A stretch of 64,000 bases of DNA from Mariniblastus fucicola (GTDB lineage Bacteria > Planctomycetota > Planctomycetia > Pirellulales > Pirellulaceae), in NCBI RefSeq assembly GCF_008087665.1, contig NZ_CP042912.1, forward strand, positions 3,038,001 to 3,102,000. The letters run 5' to 3'. Shown in pieces: positions 17,033 to 25,527 of this stretch. A model generated the notes under the pieces. It was not told where the DNA came from and searched no databases. It worked only from the letters and a program-made list of their open reading frames with translations. Made by a program: the position numbers and the translations under genes. Position 1 is the first letter of the stretch, and the number at the start of each line of letters is the position of its first letter.

Positions 17033-18274
17033 CTAAGGGAGATCCACAATCTGTCCGTCGTTGCGTTGAATCAGACTGGTGCGAACAGAAGCAGTAAGCT
17101 TTTTCGCCGCAATTTTTCTGACAGATCCGTCAACGAGTCCAAACGTGACTGTCCCGTCGACTACAGCCAGCTGAGTCCCGGTACCAGGATCGAACTTCAC
17201 ATCCGCCGGTTTCGTCCATTCAACGGCAGCGAACTGATTTACCTGAGCAACACACAACGTGTTCGAAGTGCCGTCGGTGATGTCGGAGAAAGAAAGTTTC
17301 TTACCCGGTTCAAAAATCGTCCCGTCGCCCTGGAATCCGAGGTAAGCCGTTTTCGTGTTCGAATCAAGGATTGGACATTTGTAAACGTCCGGCATCTCTT
17401 CAAGTAGCTTGATGTTGTGCGGACTGTTCCAACGCTCGTCCAGTTTGAATCGCTTGTAAAGTTTTCTTTCTGGTTCGTCCATGAATTGTAGAATCGCGAC
17501 CCTCCAGCTCAAGAGTGGTTTGCCTTCTTCGTCCGTGATGTTCTTCGGCAGGTGCCGGTTGGCTGAATCGAAATTGTGAATCGCCAGGATGATTTGTCTC
17601 AATTGATTCATGATGTCTGTCGAAACTTTGTCGCTATCCTCGAAGCTGCCGTCTTCATCTTCCGCGGGCAACTCAGATTCATCCCCGTGTGAATCGTCGA
17701 AGGATTCCATCCCGGAACCTCCTCCGCTCGCTTCACCCATCCCGGGCATTGCCGGCATTCCTCCCATCATCCCCATGCCGCCAGCTCCCATACCGTCGAT
17801 TCCCATGCCGCCCATGCCCATGCCACCCATCCCCATCGAAGCAGGTGGTTGCTCGGGCCACACCAAACCACTGGCCTCATTCGCGATCCGCTGCAGCTCA
17901 AGATCAAGCAACTGAGACTTGGCTTTTTTACGTCGTTCCAGTTGTGCCCGCAGTTTTCGAACTCGGCCCTCCATTTCCTGTAGCTCAGACTCGTTCCGAA
18001 TCAGGAAGGCATCGTATTGGCTTGAAAGTATCGCTTCGATTTTGGTCAACGCACTCTGTCGGGCGCCTTCGGTTTTCGCTCGTTTGAGTGACTGTTTCAG
18101 CTTGTCCAATGGCGACGGTTCGTAACCCATTCCCATTCCACCCATGCCACCACCCATTCCCATGCCACTCATTCCCATGCCGCCGTTCTGGGCGTGGGAA
18201 GTTGGCAAGCCGACGGTGAGAATGATCGCCATGGCGAGCAGACATTTTGAGAATTGAGACTTGTGAATAGGCAT
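17033..18274 (-). CDS. Secreted Gly/Met-rich protein with C-terminal DUF1559-like domain
   Basis: The 413-residue protein has a Sec-type signal peptide (hydrophobic about 12-25, ending S-H-A-Q) in place of the prepilin helix normal for DUF1559 proteins. Two blocks of M-G-G-M-G-M repeats follow (about 30-50 and 147-180), separated by a Lys/Arg-rich coiled coil (about 58-130). Then comes an acidic stretch and a DUF1559-like C-terminal half: L-R-Q-I-I-L-A-I-H-N-F, D-G-T-S-N-T-L, and a final V-D-G-S-V-R. The frame extends to 18346, but ATG 18274 is preceded by AGGGAAGAG and by nothing signal-like further up. The gene lies downstream of the kinase gene on the same strand. The function of the repeats is unknown. 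Confidence 0.82.
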   Translation of the reverse strand: MPIHKSQFSKCLLAMAIILTVGLPTSHAQNGGMGMSGMGMGGGMGGMGMGYEPSPLDKLKQSLKRAKTEGARQSALTKIEAILSSQYDAFLIRNESELQEMEGRVRKLRAQLERRKKAKSQLLDLELQRIANEASGLVWPEQPPASMGMGGMGMGGMGIDGMGAGGMGMMGGMPAMPGMGEASGGGSGMESFDDSHGDESELPAEDEDGSFEDSDKVSTDIMNQLRQIILAIHNFDSANRHLPKNITDEEGKPLLSWRVAILQFMDEPERKLYKRFKLDERWNSPHNIKLLEEMPDVYKCPILDSNTKTAYLGFQGDGTIFEPGKKLSFSDITDGTSNTLCVAQVNQFAAVEWTKPADVKFDPGTGTQLAVVDGTVTFGLVDGSVRKIAAKKLTASVRTSLIQRNDGQIVDLP

Positions 18275-18429
18275 GGCTCTTCCCTTTGGTAATTGAATAC
18301 GGTTCGTGTTCACTTCTGATGGTCCGCGACAATGCTCGCAGCACATTTTTTTCTTTCAATCGAATGCAGATGGTTTCACCTGAAACCAAAATCCGTGCTG
18401 CAAACTGAGACGTGTTTTCGAAATTTGTT

Positions 18430-19995
18430 TTAGTTTCCGGCTGATCTTTCCATCGCCCGAATTCGTTCGTCGAGTAACCTTTTCTCAACTTCAAACTGAT
18501 CGAACGCTCTCACCGTCGAGCTGCGAATTGGCTGTTCCATCCGCGTGATTGTTTCTCGAATCGACGCCAACTCGGCTTCCCATCGGCGCGAATCCGGAAC
18601 TTCTGAAATCCATTCAGGCGTCGATTCAGCCGGCAGGGGGAACGCACTCGACTCGCGCCGAACAGGTTCGCCGACATGAGTGTTCGCTGGCGTTGTCGGA
18701 TAAAAAAGTTGGTCGAATTGAAACGCTGCGACGATTGCCAATAGCAACGCCGCAATGCCCAACGTCGCTTTCAGTCGCCATGGAAATTTTGCCGCGACGC
18801 TAACTTTTGGCAGCGAGTGCTGAGTTGGATTCTGCAAGTAGGCCAAGTATTGCGTTAGGACTTCCTGGACCGAAGTCGCCGAAGCAAAACGTTCCGATGG
18901 ATCTTTCGAAAGCAACTTCGTAATCACATTGTCCAGCGTTTTCGGAATCGAGCCGTTGATCGAACGAGTCGACTTGGGTTCTTCAGCACCGATTTTTTGC
19001 AGCACGCCGTATGGATTTTCCGCGCGAAACGGTTCACGACCCGTTGCCATGAAATACATCACGCTTCCAAGACTGAACAGGTCGCTGCGGTGGTCGATGT
19101 CGTCGCCCTTGGATTGCTCCGGCGACATGTAGTGCGGTGTCCCGGCCAGCCAACCGGATTGAGTCATTCCCGCATCGTCGGCGGCGCGAGCCAATCCGAA
19201 ATCGGTGATTAAAACGCGGCTGACTTCTTTTTCCAGCATAATATTGGCCGGTTTGATGTCGCGATGAACGAGTCCCTGTTCGTGGGCCGCGGCAAGGCCC
19301 GCAGCGATTTGTTGAGCGATGCGAACGACGTCTTCGGCTGGCATCGGGCCGTGTTCTTCAACATGTTTTTGCAGCGAACGCCCGGAAACCAGAGCCATCA
19401 CCAGATAGGGCCGGCTCTGCGACGTTCCGATGGAATAGATCGGAACCACGTTCGGATGCACCACCGCTGCGGCGGCTTGGGCCTCGCGAGCAAACCGTTT
19501 TCGGGCGACACCACTGACCGAAAGATGCGGAGCCAGAAACTTGATCGCAACTGGTCGATTCAGTTCCGCGTCGAAGCCTTTGTAGACGACTCCCATGCCG
19601 CCGCGGCCGATCATTTGTTCGATGCTGAACCCGTCCACGCGGCCTAACATTTCCGGGTGCGTTGGCGGATCGAATGGCAGCGATGCTTCTGCTTCTTCAT
19701 TCAATGAACCAGCAGATCCAATCGTCGCCATGTCCGATGCGTCCGGGTCGACTTTCACAAACACGCTGGAGTGCAATTCTGATTCAGTATCTGTTTTGAA
19801 GGTCGCCGACGCGGCCAGGTTTGCGGTGGCTTTGTTCCAGAATGATTCATCTCCCGCCGAACGAGCAAGTTCATCGCGACAGGAAGCACATTCGCAAAGA
19901 TGTTCCGCCAGTTTCAATTCCGCCGCGTCGTCGAGCGTTTGGGAGATCGCTTTCGCAAGTTGCTCACGATCGCAGTGAGGTTTCGATTGGCTCAT
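18430..19995 (-). CDS. Transmembrane Ser/Thr protein kinase with N-terminal zinc-finger-like anti-sigma motif
   Basis: The 521-residue protein opens with an H-x3-C-x2-C motif (His32, Cys36, Cys39), the hallmark of zinc-binding anti-sigma domains. A PknB-type kinase follows at about 123-395: Gly loop I-G-R-G-G-M-G-V-V-Y (129-138), Lys152, H-R-D-I-K-P-A-N (Asp246), D-F-G (265-267) and G-T-P-H-Y-M-S-P-E-Q. All catalytic residues are present, so it should be active. A membrane helix at about 415-435 leads to a short extracytoplasmic tail ending in a coiled coil. Its ATG overlaps the TGA of the ECF sigma gene (ATGA), so the two are stoichiometrically coupled. The likely role is to bind and/or phosphorylate that sigma factor. 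ECF-kinase pairs are well known in planctomycetes. Confidence 0.93.
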   Translation of the reverse strand: MSQSKPHCDREQLAKAISQTLDDAAELKLAEHLCECASCRDELARSAGDESFWNKATANLAASATFKTDTESELHSSVFVKVDPDASDMATIGSAGSLNEEAEASLPFDPPTHPEMLGRVDGFSIEQMIGRGGMGVVYKGFDAELNRPVAIKFLAPHLSVSGVARKRFAREAQAAAAVVHPNVVPIYSIGTSQSRPYLVMALVSGRSLQKHVEEHGPMPAEDVVRIAQQIAAGLAAAHEQGLVHRDIKPANIMLEKEVSRVLITDFGLARAADDAGMTQSGWLAGTPHYMSPEQSKGDDIDHRSDLFSLGSVMYFMATGREPFRAENPYGVLQKIGAEEPKSTRSINGSIPKTLDNVITKLLSKDPSERFASATSVQEVLTQYLAYLQNPTQHSLPKVSVAAKFPWRLKATLGIAALLLAIVAAFQFDQLFYPTTPANTHVGEPVRRESSAFPLPAESTPEWISEVPDSRRWEAELASIRETITRMEQPIRSSTVRAFDQFEVEKRLLDERIRAMERSAGN

Positions 19996-20618
19996 TTCAC
20001 GTTCCCTTCTGACGGCAACGATGTTTCAGACAAGACATTTTCTGCAGAGGCTTGCTCGACAACGGTTCGCAGTTTCGCGATGATCCGCGAGCGAGCCATA
20101 TAGATGGCTCCGGCGGAAAGCCCCAGCGATTTCGAAACGTCCGCCACAGTTTCATGCTCGACCGCGGTTCGCCAGAACGCTTGCCAAGTTTCCGTTTTGA
20201 ACGCCGGACGAATCTTCTCGGCAGCCCACGCGAACAATTGCTTTTCATACTCGGCGTCGTAGAAATCCGATTCGGCACATTGCTGAGGTTCGTTCTGCAA
20301 CAGCGGATCGTTGGCCGACATCGGCTGGCGATTTTGCCGTCGGAGAAAGTCTACGGTCAGGTTGCGAGCGATCGTGGCAACCCAGGCCCGAAAGGAACCT
20401 TTCTCGGAATCCGGTTGCCAACGTTGAACCGATTTGGCGATGCGAACGAAAGCGTCCTGAGCCAAATCGTTCGCGTCTGCGGCTTGCAATCCTCGCGATT
20501 TTGCGATGCGAAGAATCAGAGGCTGATAGATTTCGCAAAACTGAAACCACGCTTCCGCGTCAGCCGGTTCTTTCAACCGCAACACCAGGCTGATTCGAGT
20601 TTTGGGGTCTTCGTTCAA
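19992..20618 (-). CDS. ECF RNA polymerase sigma factor of the planctomycete kinase-linked type
   Basis: The 208-residue protein has region 2 (about 18-90: D-L-A-Q-D-A-F-V-R-I and W-V-A-T-I-A-R-N-L-T-V-D-F-L-R-R) and region 4 (about 140-195: E-H-E-T-V-A-D-V-S-K-S-L-G-L-S-A-G-A-I-Y as helix-turn-helix, then S-R-I-I-A-K-L-R). The initiation codon is TTG at 20618; there is no internal ATG before region 2, so no better start exists. The stop overlaps the start of the kinase gene by four bases. It would direct RNA polymerase to a regulon controlled by the partner kinase. The linker between the regions is longer than in minimal ECFs, as is usual for planctomycete members. No autoregulatory promoter motif was found. 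Confidence 0.92.
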   Translation of the reverse strand: MNEDPKTRISLVLRLKEPADAEAWFQFCEIYQPLILRIAKSRGLQAADANDLAQDAFVRIAKSVQRWQPDSEKGSFRAWVATIARNLTVDFLRRQNRQPMSANDPLLQNEPQQCAESDFYDAEYEKQLFAWAAEKIRPAFKTETWQAFWRTAVEHETVADVSKSLGLSAGAIYMARSRIIAKLRTVVEQASAENVLSETSLPSEGNVK

Positions 20619-20747
20619 GTTGATTCCAGCGTGAAATGACTGCCCTTCGCCAATTTACACGTTGGTCGAGCGGAAGTCTCACGCGAAATCCCCAAAGAAT
20701 CTTGCAGTAATCGGAAGGACCACGATGGAAGAGAAATTCAAGGAAAC

Positions 20748-21278
20748 TCAGTTCGTCAGCAAATCGATCGTGACGGTAATCATCCCGTCGGCCGTCTCGC
20801 AACTCATGGGGCGATTCGAGCGTGCGAAAACGCGGATCATTTTCTCATTTTCGGCGAACGTTGTTGCAGCGAATTTTCCCACCCCACTCTTCACGGCCAG
20901 CAAAGATAGGTGCTTGAGCAGCAAAGACCCGACACCGAGGCTTTGAAACTCATCTGCGACCGTGAAAGCGACTTCGGCGCGGGTTGGGTCGGCGTCGTCG
21001 ACGATGTAGCGGGCAATGCCGATCGGAAGCGATTCGTCGTCTTCGATAAGGCCGACTCCGATCGCAACGTGTCGCTCAAAGTCCAACTCCGTGTAGAACT
21101 TCAGTTCGCGATCGGTGAGTTTTCGCTTCGGGTAGAAGAATCGCGAGTACCTTGAATCGCTGCCAAGATTCTGAAGCGCTGTTTGTAGAGCCTGTTTGTC
21201 GGTAGGCCGGATCGCCCGCAAGATCACTGGACTGCCATCTCGCAAAGTTGACTCGACAAAATAGTCTTTGACGTCCAT
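20748..21278 (-). CDS. GNAT-family N-acetyltransferase
   Basis: The 176-residue protein carries the acetyl-CoA-binding core. R-A-I-R-P-T-D opens the fold, A-E-V-A-F-T-V-A-D-E-F-Q-S-L-G-V-G-S-L-L-L-K-H-L is motif A (Q/R-x-x-G-x-G/A), and F-A-E-N-E-K-M-I-R-V-F is motif B. The layout resembles the stand-alone acetyltransferase domain of protein lysine acetyltransferases (Pat-like), but the substrate cannot be read from sequence. The frame continues upstream to a TTG at 21356 and an ATG at 21326. The ATG at 21278 is preferred because the GNAT fold starts just after it and a GAGG lies upstream. It sits between the UspA and ECF genes on the same strand, about 110-130 bases from each. Confidence 0.85.
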   Translation of the reverse strand: MDVKDYFVESTLRDGSPVILRAIRPTDKQALQTALQNLGSDSRYSRFFYPKRKLTDRELKFYTELDFERHVAIGVGLIEDDESLPIGIARYIVDDADPTRAEVAFTVADEFQSLGVGSLLLKHLSLLAVKSGVGKFAATTFAENEKMIRVFARSNRPMSCETADGMITVTIDLLTN

Positions 21279-21385
21279 CGTCACTTCGGGCCTCGTAGTA
21301 ACCAATTCCGTTTCGCCAAATCCCATGACCCAGAACTCAGTTTTGCCAAATTCCAATTCGCCTTTCAGAAAAAACGTTGCGAAGT

Positions 21386-21793
21386 CTACGCCGGCGATTT
21401 GACGGTCACGACGGGGCAGGAAGCATTGGCCATCACGTTTTGTGCCACACTTCCGACGACGACACGAGCCAATCCGGTTCGACCGTGCGTTCCCATAAAA
21501 ATCAGATCGATCGATCGCTTCTTTGCGAACTCAACGATCTTCTCCGCAGGTTTTCCGTGCAACGTAACATGCTCATAATCGATATTTTGTTGGCTCAGGT
21601 ATTGATCTTCAATTTGCGTGGAGAAATTCCGAAGCGACGCCTCATCCATCGACACCGCTGGCTCGTTGGATTCGACGATATGAAGAAGCCAAATTTTTGA
21701 TTTCTCTGCCACGGCGAGCCTCGCAGCCAGATCCACGGCTGGTTCGGAAGAGCCTGAAAAATCGACAGGGCACAGGATGTTTTGTTGCTTCAT
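21386..21793 (-). CDS. Universal stress protein, UspA family
   Basis: A single 135-residue Usp domain in the cytoplasm. It starts N-I-L-C-P-V-D-F-S-G-S-S-E-P-A and ends with the ATP-binding signature G-T-H-G-R-T-G-L-A-R-V-V-V-G-S-V-A-Q followed by C-P-V-V-T-V. The complete G-x2-G-x9-G-[ST] pattern places it with the nucleotide-binding (UspFG/MJ0577-like) members. It stands first in the minus-strand series UspA, GNAT, ECF, kinase. The co-direction and a gap of about 110 bases to the GNAT gene allow but do not prove co-transcription. The start is the first ATG; there is no clear ribosome-binding site before it. Confidence 0.94.
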   Translation of the reverse strand: MKQQNILCPVDFSGSSEPAVDLAARLAVAEKSKIWLLHIVESNEPAVSMDEASLRNFSTQIEDQYLSQQNIDYEHVTLHGKPAEKIVEFAKKRSIDLIFMGTHGRTGLARVVVGSVAQNVMANASCPVVTVKSPA

Positions 21794-22037
21794 AGGAGCG
21801 CTTTGTATTGTTGGTTCGGGCGTTTCGCCAACCTTGGTATTTCTGTTTTGAAGACTCCATTATGCAAGCTTCAGAACATTAACACCACTGCCCAACCAGC
21901 TTTCATTTCGCCTGCCCTGCAAGCAATTCGGCAATGCCAGTGGGACGCCCATCAACCCGCAGCATTCACGATTTGGTTCGCTTTAAGTCCGTTGACGATG
22001 ATGCGCTGATTGGCGCGAGGTCTGACGCGTGAAGATT

Positions 22038-22238
22038 TCAAGCAGGAGGTGCATCGGCCGGAGGTTTTGGGTCATCCTGTTCGTCCTCCTCTTCGTCAGT
22101 CGTTGGCAACCATTCATAGTCGCTGCCAACGTTCTGGCCGCCGTCTTCTTCCCATCGAAGCATGTCGTCGGCATCCTCCATTTGCTCGTCATGCTCGGTT
22201 TGCTTCTTTTGCGAGTCTATCTTTTGCGGGTCAGTCAT
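22038..22238 (-). CDS. Small acidic hypothetical protein
   Basis: A 66-residue frame from ATG 22238 rich in Asp, Glu and Gln, with D-D-M-L-R-W-E-E-D-G-G in the middle and a Pro/Ala-rich end. The frame extends to 22277. I do not recognise a family and see no signal peptide or membrane segment. The composition is protein-like and unlike the usual shadow frames, but no ribosome-binding site precedes it, so it may not be expressed. It lies 244 bases upstream of the UspA gene on the same strand and is divergent from the deacetylase-family gene. Confidence 0.42.
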   Translation of the reverse strand: MTDPQKIDSQKKQTEHDEQMEDADDMLRWEEDGGQNVGSDYEWLPTTDEEEDEQDDPKPPADAPPA

Positions 22239-22560
22239 CTGATTTGCTTTCGAAAAGTGATGAAGGACAAATTGCAACCAGCCAACTTACAATCAACTGA
22301 TTTGCAATCAATCAATCATTCAATTTGCAAACGCCGTGCCAGCCCAAACCATTGGTCCCGATTCATTTCGTCGTTACGGTTCGCGGCAACTCTTCGTTCG
22401 AATCCGGTTGAAACGCCTGCCATTTTTTTCAGGTAGCCTTTGAGCGGGCGAAATCGCTCGTTCCACGACGAGCAATTTGTTGGAGGAACCGGGCGGGACT
22501 ATCATGGTGACTTCGGATCGGCACGACGCCATTCGTTTCGACCATTGGCAATTCAAAACT

Positions 22561-23505
22561 ATGACGCTTCTCTACTACGATCCGATCTTTCAGGAGCACG
22601 ACACAGGCGACCATCCTGAGAACGCGGCCCGATTGTCGATCACGATTCGACAGCTGAATCTTATCCTGATGGGAGACAGTTCAACGCGACCGAGTTGGAG
22701 TGCCGCTTCGGTCGATCGTATCGCACGCGTGCATGAAAAAATCTACATCGATGGCGTCAGAGATTTTGCTGCGCAGGGTGGAGGACGCTTCGATCAAGAC
22801 ACGGTAGGAAGTAAGGCCAGTTACAACGTCGCGATCAACGCGGTGGGGGCTGTATGCGATGCCGTCGAACGCGTCGTCCGTGGTGATGACCAGACGGCTT
22901 TCTGCCTTGTGCGTCCGCCCGGCCATCACGCTTTGCACGACAGAGCGATGGGGTTCTGCCTGTTCAACAATGTTGCCGTTGGCGCTCGCGTCGCCGTTGA
23001 GGAACTGGGGCTTGATCGAGTCATGATCGTCGATTGGGACGTTCACCATGGCAACGGAACGCAAGCGATTTTCTGGGAAGACCCGCACGTCGCTTACTTT
23101 TCGATGCACCGTTCGCCCTTCTATCCCTATACAGGAATGGAGGCGGAAACGGGCTACGGTTCTGGAGTCGGCACGACCTGCAACGTGCCGGTGAAGTTCG
23201 GCACGCCGCGTGAAATGCAGTTGGCGATCTTCGAGGAACGTTTGACAGACTTTGCAGACGAAATCAAACCGCAGCTTGTGCTCATCAGCGCGGGTTTTGA
23301 CAGCCACAAAGACGATCCGATTGGCTCACTGGGCCTACACGCTGAAGATTTCGCAGTGATGACTCGCTCGGTGATCAAAATCGCTGACCAATTTGCGGAA
23401 GGACGCATCGTGAGCGTTCTCGAAGGCGGATACAACCCGGCAGCGTTGGCCGAGTGCGTGGCGTGTCACTTGGAAGAACTCGACTTGGCGAAAACGTCCA
23501 GGTAG
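22561..23505 (+). CDS. Histone deacetylase family hydrolase (acetoin utilisation/acetylpolyamine type)
   Basis: A cytoplasmic zinc amidohydrolase that removes acetyl groups from lysine, polyamines or related amines. Over about 314 residues the class II-like HDAC signatures are complete. R-P-P-G-H-H-A carries the catalytic His pair, G-F-C-L-F-N-N-V-A lines the active site, D-W-D-V-H-H-G-N-G-T provides the Asp and His zinc ligands, and S-A-G-F-D-S-H-K-D-D-P provides the third zinc ligand region. L-E-G-G-Y-N closes the pocket. The frame is open from 22477 and there is an ATG at 22504. The ATG at 22561 is preferred because the family N-terminus (L-Y-Y-D-P) follows at once, though no ribosome-binding site is seen there. 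The substrate cannot be assigned. Confidence 0.92.
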   Translation: MTLLYYDPIFQEHDTGDHPENAARLSITIRQLNLILMGDSSTRPSWSAASVDRIARVHEKIYIDGVRDFAAQGGGRFDQDTVGSKASYNVAINAVGAVCDAVERVVRGDDQTAFCLVRPPGHHALHDRAMGFCLFNNVAVGARVAVEELGLDRVMIVDWDVHHGNGTQAIFWEDPHVAYFSMHRSPFYPYTGMEAETGYGSGVGTTCNVPVKFGTPREMQLAIFEERLTDFADEIKPQLVLISAGFDSHKDDPIGSLGLHAEDFAVMTRSVIKIADQFAEGRIVSVLEGGYNPAALAECVACHLEELDLAKTSR

Positions 23506-23643
23506 GCTTCGGTATCACAGTTAATAATTGCGTTTGCAGTACTCGAAATAGCATTAACATCTTCTCCACGGCAAAGTGTGTCTGATCGCTGCCTGTTTTG
23601 TTCTATAATTGGAACGCCGTAGCACACGACTCCATGCAGTCGC

Positions 23644-25521
23644 ATGCAATTTTCCTGCTCCAACGGGCCCAAGATCACAGTGAACTACCCTCAAGACAGC
23701 AACTCCGTATACGAAGCCAGTCTGGTCGAACCTGAATCGGGGTCAAAGCTGAGCCCGGGATGTCTGGTTGGAATGATCCTCGGCGGGACGTTCCTCGTGA
23801 TGATTGTTGGCCTGGTTGGCATCGTCATCTATCTTTCTCCGGGCATAATTCTCCCACCGACAACGATCTCGCGTGACGACGACATTGCTGAAGCAAAGTC
23901 GTTTCTGTTGAACGCCGAGTATTCGGAAGATGATCTGCCCGTCGCGGTCGAATCTCACCCAGATTTCCAAAGGATCGACGCCTTCGTCAGCCAGATGGCG
24001 ACTCACCTGGACAACACCGCGAACAAGAAGATTCGCAAATTGATTGACCATAAACGGCACTGGAAAGAGATCTGCAAACGATCGAAAGTTAACTTCTATG
24101 AATCGTATCTGACGAAATCGGATCTTGAGGATGTGCGCGACGTTATCGCGGGACCGGCGTCGTTCGATGACAATTCGGACTATGAGATTCTTGCGATCAA
24201 TAAACTTTCAGACGGCTATCAGATTAAGCTGTGTTACGACATGGGGTACGGACTCTCGATGCCGCAGGTCTGGTGGCTGTCCGACGAAAATCGGTTGTTA
24301 CTCTACGATTGGTACGACACTGAAAGCTTTCTTCGTGGCTCTGCAGAACTTGCCGCGATCGTCGACGCGACTCATCGGGAACAACTGGGGCACGATCGCG
24401 ACGTAGAACTTACCGAAGCGTACTTTTGGGATGAGGAAGATCTTTCGTACGAAGAAGAGACGCGACGGATCAAATTGTTCTTGCAGAAAAGCGAAACGTA
24501 CGGCGGTCCAAAAACGCTGCTGCCGTCCAACTTGCTGATCAATGCAAAACGCTGGGCCTTTCATAACGAACCCGTCGAAGCGATGCGTGTTCTCGACAGG
24601 ATTAAGGAGCCAGAAAAGACGCCTGGCGCGTACGTTCTACGCGCCGACATTAATTTGGCCAACGGTTTCTACGAAAAAGCCGCCGCTGGCTACCGAGCCT
24701 ATGTCGCAACCGCCGGCTCATGTCCCTATGTCGAAACCCAGTTGATCCGATGTGCCCGAGAGAACGGCGACTTTCTGGCAGAAAAGGAATTGTTGATCGA
24801 GGCTTGCAAGACGATTTCGCCGAACAGGGCGGCACAGCTTTGTAGCTTGATAGAGCTTTGTGATGAAAGCGAAATAGACAAACTGCTGCAACGAATCGAA
24901 GTCAGTGCCCATCGGGAGTCAGTCTACGATGTGCTGGTTCGACGACTTAAAGCAAACGTGTTTTATCGGGATCAGTTTGAGCAGGTGCTCGCACACGTGA
25001 AGTCTGAGTTGCCAGACTCGCAGGTCGCTCAATTGGCGGAAGTCCATGGGCTTGCGACTCCGGACACGCTTGTCGACGCGTTGCAGTGGCTTGATCGAAA
25101 TGCTCCAGATTCGGAAAACGAAGCCGATCTGCTCTATGATTTTTGGAGCGAGGTGCCCGAACGGCACGTAGTCGAGGTCTTCGAGACTTCGATCAGGAAA
25201 GCGGAAAATCTTGAATCGATCATGTCGTGGTCAAACTACGAAGGCTACCTTGAGAACGAAACGTTGCGGAAACTGTATCAGTTAGTGCTTGCCGAAAACC
25301 CCGAATCTACGACGGTCAACGGGTACCTGGCATCCTTGTTGATTGCCGAGGGAGAATACGAATCCGCTATCGAAAAACTGAGAATCGTTTTCAGGCTACA
25401 AACTGGACTCGAATCAGAAAGTGGTCACCGCGGCTCGATGTTGAGGGCGTTGTATCATAGCGGCGAGTCTGACAAAGCGATCGCCTGGGCCAACGAACAC
25501 GATTCGGCTGCGGAGTTATAG
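23644..25521 (+). CDS. Membrane-anchored TPR-like protein, N-terminal part ending at an in-frame TAG
   Basis: The 625-residue product has a short N-terminal region, one membrane helix (about 41-68) and then a long alpha-helical region with TPR-like pairs. An example is A-E-N-P-E-S-T-T-V-N-G-Y-L-A-S-L-L-I-A-E-G-E-Y-E-S-A near the end, where the Ala/Gly/Tyr spacing of tetratricopeptide repeats is clear. It stops at TAG (25519-25521), and the same frame continues open for a further 534 codons with the same style of sequence. The natural reading is that 23644-27123 was, or is, a single gene. The protein may be truncated, may be read through, or the base may be a sequencing error. The start ATG at 23644 has no strong ribosome-binding site. 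No enzymatic motif is seen. Confidence 0.75.
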   Translation: MQFSCSNGPKITVNYPQDSNSVYEASLVEPESGSKLSPGCLVGMILGGTFLVMIVGLVGIVIYLSPGIILPPTTISRDDDIAEAKSFLLNAEYSEDDLPVAVESHPDFQRIDAFVSQMATHLDNTANKKIRKLIDHKRHWKEICKRSKVNFYESYLTKSDLEDVRDVIAGPASFDDNSDYEILAINKLSDGYQIKLCYDMGYGLSMPQVWWLSDENRLLLYDWYDTESFLRGSAELAAIVDATHREQLGHDRDVELTEAYFWDEEDLSYEEETRRIKLFLQKSETYGGPKTLLPSNLLINAKRWAFHNEPVEAMRVLDRIKEPEKTPGAYVLRADINLANGFYEKAAAGYRAYVATAGSCPYVETQLIRCARENGDFLAEKELLIEACKTISPNRAAQLCSLIELCDESEIDKLLQRIEVSAHRESVYDVLVRRLKANVFYRDQFEQVLAHVKSELPDSQVAQLAEVHGLATPDTLVDALQWLDRNAPDSENEADLLYDFWSEVPERHVVEVFETSIRKAENLESIMSWSNYEGYLENETLRKLYQLVLAENPESTTVNGYLASLLIAEGEYESAIEKLRIVFRLQTGLESESGHRGSMLRALYHSGESDKAIAWANEHDSAAEL

Positions 25522-25527
25522 CAGCTG

